Positions 25,063-34,325 of a stretch of 64,000 bases of DNA are shown piece by piece; within the stretch, counting starts at the first letter, position 1, and each line of letters opens with the position of its first letter. The DNA is taken from assembly GCA_016186795.1 (NCBI GenBank), contig JACPKY010000001.1, positions 124,001 to 188,000 on the forward strand, given 5' to 3'. The DNA is from Candidatus Gottesmanbacteria bacterium. Its GTDB lineage: Bacteria > Patescibacteria > Microgenomatia > 2-02-FULL-39-11. Both the position numbers and the translations under genes were made by a program. Below the pieces are notes generated by a model that did not search any database, was not told the origin of the DNA, and worked only from the letters and a program-made list of their open reading frames with translations.

Positions 25063-25983
25063 ATGATCATTTTTCTCACCCTTCTTGCCAAAATTATTCC
25101 TCTTTACGTTGTTATCCTGATTGGATTTCTTTCTGGAAAACTTCTGAAAGTCCATAAAGAATCCCTTGCGAAAATTCTCCTTTACATCATTGTCCCTGCT
25201 GTTATGCTCCAAACTGCACTCACAACTCGTATTGCCGCAAATACGTTGAGCCTGCCGATTCTTCCATTTCTTATTGGAACTGCCTTTGCTATTTTTTTCT
25301 ACCACGCAGGGAAATTTTTCTATAAAGACGCAACCCGCAATATCCTGGCATTTACATCAGGGACTGCCAATGTGGGATATTTTGGATTGCCGGTTGCAAT
25401 TTTACTTTTCCCACCTGAGGTAGTGAATTTTTACGTTCTTGCAATTCTTGGAAGCGTTGTTTATCAAAATTCTGTCGGATTTTACATAACCGCTTCAAGC
25501 CACCACAGTCCGAGAGAGGCTCTTGTCCATGTCCTAACTCTTCCAACACTTTATGCATTTGCCCTTGGCATCGCCTTGAACCTTGGGAATTTTCCGCTTC
25601 GTCTCCCTATGGCAGAATTTTTACAAAACTTCCGAGGCGCGTATGCAGTACTTGGCATGATGATGGTTGGTTTGGGTATTGCCGATATGAAAAGGCTTGC
25701 TTTTGATGGAAAGTTTATTTCTCTTGCTTTTTTTGCAAAATTTCTTCTGTGGCCGGCGGCAATGATAGGAATTATTTTCCTTGACCAAACGATTTTCCAT
25801 TTCTTTACACCACAAATTCATCACGTACTCCTCCTCTACTCTCTCATGCCAATGGCTGCTGATACCGTCTCTGTTGCAACACTTCATCGGGCAGAACCGG
25901 AAAAGGCAGCCCTTGCCGTATTTCTCTCTACTCTTCTTGCCCTTATCTCCATTCCACTGGTTGTAAGCCTTTTTGGGATATAA
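25063..25983 (+). CDS. AEC family transporter (auxin efflux carrier type)
   Basis: 306 residues, ten hydrophobic helices arranged as two five-helix bundles typical of AEC/BASS-fold carriers. IPLYVVILIGFLSGKLLKV and IIVPAVMLQTALTT in helices 1-2, and GTANVGYFGLPVAILLF with its conserved N-x-G-x-x-G-x-P motif in the crossover region, are diagnostic. The second half ends 'SLMPMAADTVSVATLH'. It probably transports a carboxylic or amino acid. The -10 TATACT (25042-25047) with TTGTTG 17 bp upstream gives a very short leader. Confidence 0.92.
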   Translation: MIIFLTLLAKIIPLYVVILIGFLSGKLLKVHKESLAKILLYIIVPAVMLQTALTTRIAANTLSLPILPFLIGTAFAIFFYHAGKFFYKDATRNILAFTSGTANVGYFGLPVAILLFPPEVVNFYVLAILGSVVYQNSVGFYITASSHHSPREALVHVLTLPTLYAFALGIALNLGNFPLRLPMAEFLQNFRGAYAVLGMMMVGLGIADMKRLAFDGKFISLAFFAKFLLWPAAMIGIIFLDQTIFHFFTPQIHHVLLLYSLMPMAADTVSVATLHRAEPEKAALAVFLSTLLALISIPLVVSLFGI

Positions 25984-26022
25984 ATTGTACTTGACGGTCT
26001 CAATAACAAGATCTATTAATAG

Positions 26023-26256
26023 ATATCCCTTGATGAAGAAGCAGATTTCTGGTCCAATTTGGATCTATCGGAGTATTTAGAACCTTCAGATTTTGAACGA
26101 GTAAGCTTTCCAAATCTCAAACCTACAACCATTCCTATTTCTATAAGGATTCCTAAGTATCTCCTCAATCGAGTGAAGGAAAAAGCGAATGAGTTGGCGA
26201 TACCATATCAAAGCCTCATCAAGCAATATATCCAAAAGGGTGTAATGTCAAAATAA
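26023..26256 (+). CDS. CopG/BrnA-like (COG5304-type) antitoxin, orphan, start unclear
   Basis: The open frame encodes DEEADFWSNLDLSEYLEPSD, then VSFPNLKPTTIPISIRIPKY and ANELAIPYQSLIKQYI. This is the layout of ribbon-helix-helix antitoxins: the 'E.eFw..hd..dyl' acid segment, 'fPnLkp....isiRlP', then 'lA......PYQsLik'. The frame has a stop at 26020 and no ATG before 'DEEADFW'; the first in-frame start is TTG 26059, which would remove this conserved segment. A good promoter (TTGACG-17-TATTAA, 25991-26019) starts transcription just at the frame opening. No BrnT-like toxin is adjacent, so it is an orphan or a decaying module. Confidence 0.6.
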   Translation: MSLDEEADFWSNLDLSEYLEPSDFERVSFPNLKPTTIPISIRIPKYLLNRVKEKANELAIPYQSLIKQYIQKGVMSK

Positions 26257-26262
26257 AAAATA

Positions 26263-26345
26263 TAGCCAGATATATATCGATGGGATGCGAACGAAAATGA
26301 ATTCGTTCGGTTCATGCAATATACATCTGGCTAAAGAATCTTTTT
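26263..26345 (+). terminator. Two-tier hairpin with T-run
   Basis: TAGCCAGAT/ATCTGGCTA closes an outer stem extended by TATAT/ATATA. Inside it CGAACGAA/TTCGTTCG forms an eight-bp hairpin. CTTTTT follows six bases later. It lies just after the orphan antitoxin and is probably its terminator. Confidence 0.55.
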
Positions 26346-26422
26346 GGCGAGCGCTCGGTTTTACCTGATTTCTGACTTTAGGCGGTCTTGTTTCTAACCG
26401 GTTTCTTACGTTTGTGCTTGCC

Positions 26423-26941
26423 TTATGTGGGCTTGTGTCTGGATCGTTTCTCCTCTTCTTCCTTCAGTATCGCGGCATAGGTTTCTTGACACTGCTTGCA
26501 TTTTTGAAGATGCTTCCATGTCTTCGGAAAGCTTTTTGCCGGGTTAGATGCGTTGACGTACTGACGCCATCTTTCCTGGCTGGGATGCCGGACCCTAAGA
26601 AAGGAGAGATCGGGTGCTGGAAGATGAAGGACTACAGGTAGCCGACCTTCGATCTCTGCAAGGGACAAATCCAGCAGTTCTACATACATCTGGGCGCAAC
26701 TTTCGCACCGATCCAGATGCTGTTTGACTGCCGGAAACATCTTTGCCACAGGATCGCCTGAAGCTTCTGCTTGAACGTAGGACGGCAATGCATTCAGGAC
26801 GAATTTGTGTGAGACGGATGTTTCTTCTCCACCGAAGACAGCTAGTGCAAACCGTCTCAGTTGAGGGGGAAGTTTTTTGCCTTGCTTGCCCTTCAGCTTC
26901 TTTCGCAGTTCCGCAAGCCGCGCGTCTTGTTGCGTACTCAT
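26423..26941 (-). CDS. Zinc-finger protein with two HxxxCxxC motifs (anti-sigma-like)
   Basis: 172 residues from ATG 26941, which follows AAGGA at the usual distance. A basic helical N-terminus (LAELRKKLKGKQGKKLPPQL) precedes two HxxxCxxC units, HLDRCESC at about residue 79 and HLQKCKQC at about 146, each at the end of a segment that resembles the zinc-binding anti-sigma (ZAS) fold. No transmembrane helix and no sigma factor gene nearby. It may be a soluble ZAS-type regulator or a zinc-dependent adaptor. It has the GC-richer codons and structured leader shared with other small genes here. Confidence 0.6.
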   Translation of the reverse strand: MSTQQDARLAELRKKLKGKQGKKLPPQLRRFALAVFGGEETSVSHKFVLNALPSYVQAEASGDPVAKMFPAVKQHLDRCESCAQMYVELLDLSLAEIEGRLPVVLHLPAPDLSFLRVRHPSQERWRQYVNASNPAKSFPKTWKHLQKCKQCQETYAAILKEEEEKRSRHKPT

Positions 26942-27146
26942 GTTTTTTTCCTTGAGCGATGGAGATTTACTCACCTCTGCATTATGCATAAGGTGAATAG
27001 ACTCACCCTCAATAGTGTTCACACTTCAACCCTGCCCGATGTGCCTCTTTCGAGCGGGCTAGGTTTGACTATGTGAAGGTGCTTGAACAAGCGCCGCGCC
27101 TAAGATTCGTGGAGGTATTATATATACTATAGGATAAATAAATCAA
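26942..27146 (-). promoter_or_regulatory. Promoter and structured leader of the zinc-finger gene
   Basis: Minus-strand TTGATT (27141-27146) and TATAAT (27117-27122) with 18 bp between. The roughly 170-nt leader contains GCTTG-TT-CAAGC and GGTGA/TCACC hairpins. Confidence 0.55.
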
Positions 27147-27184
27147 GGGCTATTGACGAACTAAAAAGAGGGATTAAGTACAAA

Positions 27185-28000
27185 TTAATTCTTAGAAAAT
27201 GATTTTGAAGGAGGTGGTGGATTCCTCCAGGCAGGAGGATTTGCATTTTTAGGATATTTGACAATTCTACGTGCTTTTTGTTCAGCTTCTAAAGAATATT
27301 CCTGCACTGTGTATCGGTGATTTGGCCTTTGCTCTAAATAGTCAACAAAATCTCTGGAAATTCGTTCTCGGTCTTGTTCAGTAAGTCTTTCTCCTTCAGG
27401 ACCAAATTCATCCATAATACTTAATAACGAGTGAGCTTTTTTAACTACGTGACTGGTCATGCTAAAGGAATCAATTTCTACTTGACTTTGCATAATATCA
27501 ATTCCAAATTCTTCCAGCAAAAGAATGATACCTAAATCTTGCTGTTTTACACGGTCGGTTGGCGCTTTATAATAACAATTTCCCTTGCGATCAATTGCCA
27601 CAAATAAATCATCCTGTTGTTTGGAATATAAAATACGCACTACCATTAGATCGCCTGAAGACTTCTCACCTGCAATTTTCATCTCATCAACAAAAGAAAC
27701 ATCATAAAACATTTCATAATCCGGAATTTTATCCTCATCCTGGGGATCTAAAGGAGTCCCAGATATCTCATGATCAATCACTCTTTCTAAACCAGGTGGA
27801 ATCGGAGTTGGTTTGCCATCCTTCCAGCCCTCCACGGATATAAGAAAATGGCTGGGGGCAGCAGGATCAACATTTAACTGATTAATTATTAATGTCTCAA
27901 ATGCACCACGCATAAGGCTGGGACTTAAATATCCGCCTACTTTATCTTTTTTATACCCGGAAAATTCCTGTATATTGGCTTCAGGAGGAGTTTCTATCAT
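27185..28000 (-). CDS. Hypothetical cytoplasmic protein
   Basis: 271 residues, no signal peptide or transmembrane helix. The middle (about 90-165) alternates strands and charged loops (YDVSFVDEMKIAG, LMVVRILYSKQQDDLFVAID), followed by helices (about 175-240) and a Pro-rich basic tail ending NPPPPSKSFSKN. I recognise no family. It is divergent from the Thr/Pro-rich membrane protein with 72 bp shared between them. Coding confidence comes from length, ATG and codon use like its neighbours. Confidence 0.65.
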   Translation of the reverse strand: MIETPPEANIQEFSGYKKDKVGGYLSPSLMRGAFETLIINQLNVDPAAPSHFLISVEGWKDGKPTPIPPGLERVIDHEISGTPLDPQDEDKIPDYEMFYDVSFVDEMKIAGEKSSGDLMVVRILYSKQQDDLFVAIDRKGNCYYKAPTDRVKQQDLGIILLLEEFGIDIMQSQVEIDSFSMTSHVVKKAHSLLSIMDEFGPEGERLTEQDRERISRDFVDYLEQRPNHRYTVQEYSLEAEQKARRIVKYPKNANPPAWRNPPPPSKSFSKN

Positions 28001-28034
28001 TTTGTTCTCATGATAGCATATTATTTCTTATAAG

Positions 28035-28062
28035 TTGACTTCATAACCTAGCATGTTATACT
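28035..28062 (+). promoter_or_regulatory. Promoter of Thr/Pro-rich membrane protein
   Basis: TTGACT, 16 bp, then TATACT preceded by TG (extended -10). ATG 28073 follows ten bases later, leaving a leader of only a few bases. Confidence 0.7.
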
Positions 28063-28072
28063 ATATCACTCT

Positions 28073-28444
28073 ATGTCTTTAAATATCCGGGAAATTTTCC
28101 AAAAACACGAATACGCAACTTTTCTTGTCGGCGGAATTGTAGGTTTTATCCTTCTTCTGATTGGACTCGGAGTAAGAAATATTACCGGCGGATCAAGTGC
28201 CACGCCAACACCAACTTTGACTCCTACTCAAACTCCAGCACCAACACAGATCCCTTCTCCAACTATTGGGAAAGAACCAACGGCAAAACCAACGGTCAAA
28301 ACTCCAACCAAAACGCCAACGCCTTCATCTGGACCAACATCAAGTCAATCACCTTCGGCAACACCAACTACTGCACCCACAAATACCCCAGCTGCGACAA
28401 ACACGCCAACAACAGCTCCACCAAGCGCAACTCCTACTTCTTAA
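28073..28444 (+). CDS. Single-pass membrane protein with Thr/Pro-rich extracellular tail
   Basis: 123 residues. A short cytoplasmic segment (MSLNIREIFQKHEYA) and one transmembrane helix (about 17-34, LVGGIVGFILLLIGLGV) are followed by about 80 residues made almost only of Thr, Pro, Ala and Ser. The tail resembles the TPTP linkers of the neighbouring subtilase and may be a glycosylated spacer that projects through the envelope. No globular domain is present. It converges on the cohesin-like gene with one base between stops. Confidence 0.7.
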   Translation: MSLNIREIFQKHEYATFLVGGIVGFILLLIGLGVRNITGGSSATPTPTLTPTQTPAPTQIPSPTIGKEPTAKPTVKTPTKTPTPSSGPTSSQSPSATPTTAPTNTPAATNTPTTAPPSATPTS

Positions 28445-28445
28445 A

Positions 28446-29117
28446 TTATTCTGAAACTGTGGGGGTAATTTCTCCAGTCGGAGAAATTGTCTCTACTACT
28501 GTGGGAGATATCTCGACAGAAGTCGGTTCTTGAGGAGTATGAGTCCCGGTTGGCACTGAATCTATAATTGCCGAATGCCCATCTTCTTTCAACTCGCCGT
28601 TTACTCCATCGACAAAAATAACTTGAGATTCTGAAATGACAATTGATACGTCACTTTTTGCCTCTTTAATAATCTCAAATGAGAATGATGGAAGATTGAC
28701 AACTCCTTGAGGAGCTGAATTTTCCGATTCTGCCCCATACAGTATTTTAAAACTCCCCTGATTATTGGCTTTCTCAGAATCTGTACCTTTCAAGAAACTC
28801 ATACCATCTGCTTTTTTGGACGGATCGATTGATTGCAGTTTTAAATGACTTGAATCAAACCGGATACTTAAAAGTACTGAGGCAATTTTTCTATTTCCAA
28901 TTCCAACAATTTTAGCGGCAACCGAAATTCTTTCTTCGACACTTCCCTTTTGCGATTTAGGAAAAAGAGAAAGTTTTATTTCCCGATCGGAAACTGTTGC
29001 TTGAGTACGAGTTTCCTGTTTTTGTGTGGAGATATTTTGAGATAAAAAGACTGTAAGAACAGCAAGAACCGCTGTTGCGGCGATAATCGATCCAACATAT
29101 ATTTTTTTCTTACTCAT
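28446..29117 (-). CDS. Membrane-anchored cohesin-like protein
   Basis: 223 residues. An N-terminal transmembrane helix (about 5-25) is followed by one beta-rich domain (about 45-185): 'ISVAAKIVGIGNRKIASVLLSIRFDSSHLKL' then 'VVNLPSFSFEIIKEAKSDVSIVI'. This matches the cohesin pattern of a strand, the 'v.yD...L' strand and the later 'l..l.F.v' strand. A Thr/Pro tail closes the protein. The gene is coupled (TAATG) to the upstream subtilase, which ends in a dockerin, so the two products are likely to bind each other. The cohesin assignment rests on pattern and context, not on a search. Confidence 0.6.
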   Translation of the reverse strand: MSKKKIYVGSIIAATAVLAVLTVFLSQNISTQKQETRTQATVSDREIKLSLFPKSQKGSVEERISVAAKIVGIGNRKIASVLLSIRFDSSHLKLQSIDPSKKADGMSFLKGTDSEKANNQGSFKILYGAESENSAPQGVVNLPSFSFEIIKEAKSDVSIVISESQVIFVDGVNGELKEDGHSAIIDSVPTGTHTPQEPTSVEISPTVVETISPTGEITPTVSE

Positions 29118-32100
29118 TAGAACTCCATTGCGTCCAAAAGAATCTTCAAATCATTCTGATCAACTTTCCCATCTCCGTTGAAGTCTCCATCTTGATGGCC
29201 ACGGGTTGTCGTCCTACCGTTATTTCTTAACCAGATAGTATAGTCTACTCCATCAACCCGATTATCACCATTCGCATCACCCAAGACTTGTGGTTTCGGG
29301 GTGGATGTTGCGGAAGGAATACCCTGAGAACGAACTGTTGGAGAAGGAATAACCGTTGGTATGCGAGTCGGGGTTGGCGATGCGACCGAACTCTCCGGTA
29401 GGAAAGTACTGCCAGCTGATGACCCTCGCTTTATATAAAACCATAGATGTGTCCCTTGCAAAGTATTCTCTGGACTATTGAGATAGTTTTTGTCGTTTAT
29501 CGCAACAAAGATATTTGGTTGACAGGTGCCATCAGTTTTCCCATTCCCTGCTCTATTTGGATACTCTTTCTTGGGATAGCGGACAACCCACCCAGTACAA
29601 ACAAATCCATTCGGAGGTGTAAAGGTGATGGATACCCGTCCAGGATTTTTCTCATCAATTCGGAAGTACTCGGTCTTGTAGACCATATCAGACCGTGGTA
29701 AGAATCGTGTTTGAGGCTTTTGACAAATCCACTCGCTATTTCTCGTTCCACCCAATTGGTAACTTACCTGAAGATCCTGAGATTGAGAAACTCCAGTGCA
29801 TACTGGCGGCCGGTGACCCCAGAAAATAATATCTTGAAATGATGAAACTCCGCTTTCTGTCAAGGACTCATTTACAATAGTATTGGTATCGATAATTCTT
29901 CGCGTTTCCCGTATCTTCCCAACGACCGATCCCAAAGCAACTAGAGATGGTGAGGGAGTCGGCGTGCGTGTCACTGTTGGGGTGGGTGTTTTTGTTGCCG
30001 TCGGTGTTGGTGTCCGAGTCGCAGTAGGAGTGGCCGTTGGCGTGGGAGTTCTGGTTGGAGTTGGTGTTGCAGTAAGAGACGGTGTCGGAGTTCTAGTTGG
30101 AGTTACCGTTGGGGTGGGAGTACGTGTAGGTGTAGGACTCGGTGTTTTTGTCGGAGTTATTGTTACGGTAGGAGTTGCGGTTGCCGTCGGTGTTGGCGTA
30201 CGAGTGGATGTCGGCGTAGGCGTACGAGTAGGAGTTGGTGTCCTTGTAGGTGTAGCAGTTGGCGAAGAAGTCACAGTAAGAAATGGCGTCGGAGTTCTGG
30301 TTGGGGTTGGAGTGCTTGAGGGAGTAACTGATGGAGCTATAGAAGGACTGCAGGTACATAAACTATCATCTGGACATACATTATTTCTGCACTGCAAAAC
30401 AAATGGGTCACAATAGAAAGATGTGCATTCACTATCGCTTGTGCAATAATTATTGCACGAAAGATTTGTTACTGGAGATGGTGTCGGAGTAAGTGTTGGA
30501 GGCGAAACAAAAATCACGGTAACGGGAATAGAGGTAATAGCGCTATTTTGCCCAAGTCGAGCGATCACAAAAATATCGCCATTACCAGATTCCTGTGGAA
30601 TAAATGATGTCAGATCACCACTTGTCCTGGTAAGGGTGCCAATGGCAAAGGGCTCTCTCGAACTTATCCCCCACTCATAGGTAACGCCTGAAAAGATCGG
30701 TTGAGAATTTATGTCATAGGCAAGAGCAGAAATATTTACAGGACTTCCTCCAAGATCAACAGAAATAATCTCCGGATTAACTCTGACATATGCAAGCGTT
30801 TGACTAGGTGCTGGAGTCGGTGTAGGTGTTTTTGTGCTGGTTGGAGTAGGTGTTTTTGTAGGAGTTGGAGTCCTAGTAGGTGTAGTAGTCTGGGTTGGAG
30901 TACGCGTCACTGTTGGGGTGGGTGTTTTTGTTGGGGTTGGAGTTTTGGTTGGTGTTAAGGTATGAGTCGGAGTTATTGTCAATGTTGGACTTGTCGAAAT
31001 TGACGGTATTGGTGTGAATGTGGGATACGCTGTCACAAAGGGAATTATCAACACTTGCGCGGTTGTCATGTAGTACCACCAGTTATTTTTGTGGCCTAAA
31101 CTATCAACTCCGGATACATGAGGAACATGTGAGAACATCCATCGTAGATAATTGTATTCACTATTTTCCGGACATCCCCATGTTTGACAATTTATATTTT
31201 GAGCTTCTTGAGACAGATTTGGATAAGAGGTAAAACTCTCACATTGCGAAGGTACTGTTTGACTATTTGCGTAATCATAATCAATATCGGCATTGGCAGG
31301 ATTATGAGTGTCTCCACAGCCAAACACCGATTGACTGGAATAATTGTGTTTGTTTGAGCGGAAATCTCCCCAACTTATGCCATAGCTATTTCTTGTGTAT
31401 CCGATATACCTATCAAAGATAGCTTCAGCTCTATGACCCATATCATGAAGCATGGAATCCATCCCTCGTTCATAATTAAAGCCCATGATGTGAATTGGTC
31501 TTTGACAATTTACATTGGAAACGACTGGACCATTGGTCCAAAATGCTCCAGTACCGGCCATATTTGCTTCAAAGAAACCAGTTCGAGGCGGTCCAGTGAT
31601 CCAAAGCTCATCTATCTCTCCCCGATTTACCATCTCGCAAATATTTTGTTCCAGTAAAATTTTAGTGTAATTGGCAAAATCATTACTTGGTGGCTCATTG
31701 CATGGACCTTTCCCTTCCAAACAAGCAAATAATGTTTCACCTGTATAGTCAAATCCATTTTGTTTTTCCGGCATATCATCAAGTTCTCTTATTCCAACAA
31801 TTTGATATTTCACCCGACCATGACTTACTTCCTCCAATTCGCGAGCATACTGATCTATCTGTTCATACGGATTATTCCAATTGTAATAATCAATAAGAGA
31901 TCCGTTATTTAGGGATGGAACTTTTGGGTTATAGATAAGGGCAAATACTCGCGGGAAAACATATTCTTGTTGCCCAGTTGGGGTAGGAGAAAGGAAGGGA
32001 GTCGGTGTAGATGATATCAAAGGATTTTGAGTCGGTGTTGGTGTTCTTGTAGGAGTAGGCGTTCGAGTCGGCGTCACTGTTGGTGTATTTGTGGGAATAC

Positions 32101-34264
32101 AACTGGCTGGCGCAATAGTAGGTGTAGCACCGGCTTGTGTCGTCTCTATATAGGGTGTAAAGTGGAAATCGACTATATCTGCACCCCAACTCGTCCCGCT
32201 ATTGTTGGATGTAAATGGTTGCCCGGACGGATTGGCATAACAGCTGCTACTATTTGAAAACTGCCATGAGTAGGATCCACCGGTATTGGAAAGAATAAGA
32301 GCGTAAAGTTGGCCTTGCTGTATAGAAACTGCGGGAGAAAACGTAAATATATTTCCGCAAAGAACATTTGTGGATGCTATATCTGCCCCTGTTGGATATC
32401 CATTGAGAGTTGCACGAAGATGAAGGGTCGTCGTACCAGCGCCTCTAGTGCCGGCAATAGCAACATGTGTGAGAAACCCGGATTTGGTTGGAACAAACGT
32501 TTGCGCCTTCCAGACAGTATTTGTTACTTGTGTTGTAGATGTGGAAACTGATGAGCATGCCTGATCTTGAAATGTATATGAACTGCCAGTTGGGACAACT
32601 GAAGCAGTCGGAGTAGGTGTACGAGTTGGAGTGGGAGTTCTAGTAAGAGTAGGAGTAGGGGTAAAGGTAAGAGTAGGAGTACTAGTGGGATTTGGGCTAA
32701 CTGTATTGGTAGGTGGCGCAATGGCGGAAATGGCAGCATTGGCATTTACTTTTCCTTTTGACCAATATGTTCCTGTACCCAATATTGAATCTGCTGTATT
32801 TTCCAAAACATCCCTAACTCCTTGATTGGAAAAATTTGGGGAAAGATGCCAAATGAGTGCGGCAATCGCTGAAACAAAAGGTGTGGACTGAGATGTCCCG
32901 GCTGCCCATGCATAAGATTCAGCATACAAAGGGTCATAGTTTGTAGAAAAAATACAGTCAATATAATTATCTATAGTACAATCGCCCCCAGGAGCTGCTA
33001 CATCAACCCAAGATGCGCTATATTCAGAATATGATGCTTTCTGCCCATTTCTATCCGTTGCTGCAACAGCAATCACTTGGGAATAGGCTGCAGGATACAT
33101 TACAGGATTTGTTGAGTCACAATTGGGATGATCGGAAGGATTTCCACAGTTTCCCGCTGCTGCAACAAGCAAGAATCCGGCATTCCAAGCACGCCCAATA
33201 GCACTTTGTATTGAAACTGATGGATATTCTCCCGCAAGACTCATATTGATAACAACTTTTTTCCCTGAGTAAGCTGATATAACTTGATCAATCCCGGCAA
33301 CCAATGATGAGGTAAAAACCGAACCGTATTGATTGGCAACTTTTACTGAAACCAGTTTTGTCTCAAAACCTGTTCCGGCAATACCAATTCCATTATCGGT
33401 CAGAGCAGCCGCAATTCCTGCAACGTGCGTCCCATGCCATAAATCGTCGCCACCGCCTGAAACACACGGTAAAGAAATACAGTTATACCAGGCAAGAACC
33501 TTCGAAGATATATCCGGATGAACCGTACTTATGCCCGAATCCAGAACTGCAATTAAAACGTTGCCCGAACTATCTCCCCGCGTTTTATCCCAAGCATTAA
33601 AGGCAGAAATATCTGGAAGTGCCCATTGGTATGAATTTATAAACTCATCATTGGGTAAATAGGATGTATGAAGAATGTAGTCTGGTTCAGCATACTCAAC
33701 CTCGGGAAGAGTTTTATAGTCAGCAATTACTTGAGAGATATCAACGTCTTGAGAAAGTGGTTGTTTTGCGATAACGAGCTCTTCTCCTTGCAATGCCGAT
33801 TCGATCAGTGAATTTCTTTCTTCAACTTTGGTGATTGCCGCAATTTTTTCTTCCGGAAGCTTCCCGCCTGTTAAACGTGTGCCAAAATCAGTAAGTTCCT
33901 GAATTGCTGCGCCAAGGAGAGTACTTCTGGTATTTTCTCTTTGAGAAGCAATTCGATGTAAAGCAGAAAGCGACTGGCCTGATTTGTATTTTACAATTAC
34001 TCGATCAGTGGCATAGGGAATACCTCCAGTTTCGGAACTTGCCGAATGAAAAAATCCACCTTCAGGAATTTGTTGTGAAGGTGGCAGGGGTTTTTTAGGT
34101 TTAGAAGTCGGTTTTGCTTTGGCTGGTGGTCTAACTGTTGGTTTTGAGGTAGGTGCTTTCGATGGCGAGGGATTTTGTGCAGAGACTTCTGATGTATAAA
34201 AATTTAACAGGATTCCCGCACTTACAACAAGAACTATGCCGAAAATCCAAGGCAGTTTCCGCAT
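29117..34264 (-). CDS. Giant multidomain subtilase (S8) with C-terminal dockerin
   Basis: About 1715 residues from ATG 34264 (an in-frame GTG at 34282 is less likely). Order: signal/anchor helix (about 5-25); propeptide-like region ending 'VEYAEPDYI'; S8 catalytic domain with Asp in IAVLDSGIS (about 241), His in WHGTHVAGIA (about 277) and Ser in GTSQSTPFVSA (about 459); TPTP linker; beta-sandwich domain (about 560-700); linker; a second large domain with the zinc-like motif HDMGHRAE (about 940); linker; Ig/BIG-like and Cys-rich segments; very long TPTRTPTP linker; a last beta domain; and a type I dockerin with two Ca loops (DANGDNRVDGVD and DFNGDGKVDQND). It is an exported surface protease, probably docked by the downstream cohesin-like protein. 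Confidence 0.88.
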   Translation of the reverse strand: MRKLPWIFGIVLVVSAGILLNFYTSEVSAQNPSPSKAPTSKPTVRPPAKAKPTSKPKKPLPPSQQIPEGGFFHSASSETGGIPYATDRVIVKYKSGQSLSALHRIASQRENTRSTLLGAAIQELTDFGTRLTGGKLPEEKIAAITKVEERNSLIESALQGEELVIAKQPLSQDVDISQVIADYKTLPEVEYAEPDYILHTSYLPNDEFINSYQWALPDISAFNAWDKTRGDSSGNVLIAVLDSGISTVHPDISSKVLAWYNCISLPCVSGGGDDLWHGTHVAGIAAALTDNGIGIAGTGFETKLVSVKVANQYGSVFTSSLVAGIDQVISAYSGKKVVINMSLAGEYPSVSIQSAIGRAWNAGFLLVAAAGNCGNPSDHPNCDSTNPVMYPAAYSQVIAVAATDRNGQKASYSEYSASWVDVAAPGGDCTIDNYIDCIFSTNYDPLYAESYAWAAGTSQSTPFVSAIAALIWHLSPNFSNQGVRDVLENTADSILGTGTYWSKGKVNANAAISAIAPPTNTVSPNPTSTPTLTFTPTPTLTRTPTPTRTPTPTASVVPTGSSYTFQDQACSSVSTSTTQVTNTVWKAQTFVPTKSGFLTHVAIAGTRGAGTTTLHLRATLNGYPTGADIASTNVLCGNIFTFSPAVSIQQGQLYALILSNTGGSYSWQFSNSSSCYANPSGQPFTSNNSGTSWGADIVDFHFTPYIETTQAGATPTIAPASCIPTNTPTVTPTRTPTPTRTPTPTQNPLISSTPTPFLSPTPTGQQEYVFPRVFALIYNPKVPSLNNGSLIDYYNWNNPYEQIDQYARELEEVSHGRVKYQIVGIRELDDMPEKQNGFDYTGETLFACLEGKGPCNEPPSNDFANYTKILLEQNICEMVNRGEIDELWITGPPRTGFFEANMAGTGAFWTNGPVVSNVNCQRPIHIMGFNYERGMDSMLHDMGHRAEAIFDRYIGYTRNSYGISWGDFRSNKHNYSSQSVFGCGDTHNPANADIDYDYANSQTVPSQCESFTSYPNLSQEAQNINCQTWGCPENSEYNYLRWMFSHVPHVSGVDSLGHKNNWWYYMTTAQVLIIPFVTAYPTFTPIPSISTSPTLTITPTHTLTPTKTPTPTKTPTPTVTRTPTQTTTPTRTPTPTKTPTPTSTKTPTPTPAPSQTLAYVRVNPEIISVDLGGSPVNISALAYDINSQPIFSGVTYEWGISSREPFAIGTLTRTSGDLTSFIPQESGNGDIFVIARLGQNSAITSIPVTVIFVSPPTLTPTPSPVTNLSCNNYCTSDSECTSFYCDPFVLQCRNNVCPDDSLCTCSPSIAPSVTPSSTPTPTRTPTPFLTVTSSPTATPTRTPTPTRTPTPTSTRTPTPTATATPTVTITPTKTPSPTPTRTPTPTVTPTRTPTPSLTATPTPTRTPTPTATPTATRTPTPTATKTPTPTVTRTPTPSPSLVALGSVVGKIRETRRIIDTNTIVNESLTESGVSSFQDIIFWGHRPPVCTGVSQSQDLQVSYQLGGTRNSEWICQKPQTRFLPRSDMVYKTEYFRIDEKNPGRVSITFTPPNGFVCTGWVVRYPKKEYPNRAGNGKTDGTCQPNIFVAINDKNYLNSPENTLQGTHLWFYIKRGSSAGSTFLPESSVASPTPTRIPTVIPSPTVRSQGIPSATSTPKPQVLGDANGDNRVDGVDYTIWLRNNGRTTTRGHQDGDFNGDGKVDQNDLKILLDAMEF

Positions 34265-34325
34265 AGTTCTACTTTGATACACTTACAAGGGGAAGTCAAG
34301 GAGAGTATTTCACATGTGAAATACT

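Noticed and set aside
26270..26345. CRISPR-like or palindromic array
   Set aside because: Only one two-tier hairpin, no repeated unit with spacers anywhere in the window.
29940..30350. Rightward Gly/Val-rich open frame (VGVGVRVGVG)
   Set aside because: It is the antisense of the TPTRTP linker of the subtilase; repeated codons create open frames on both strands.
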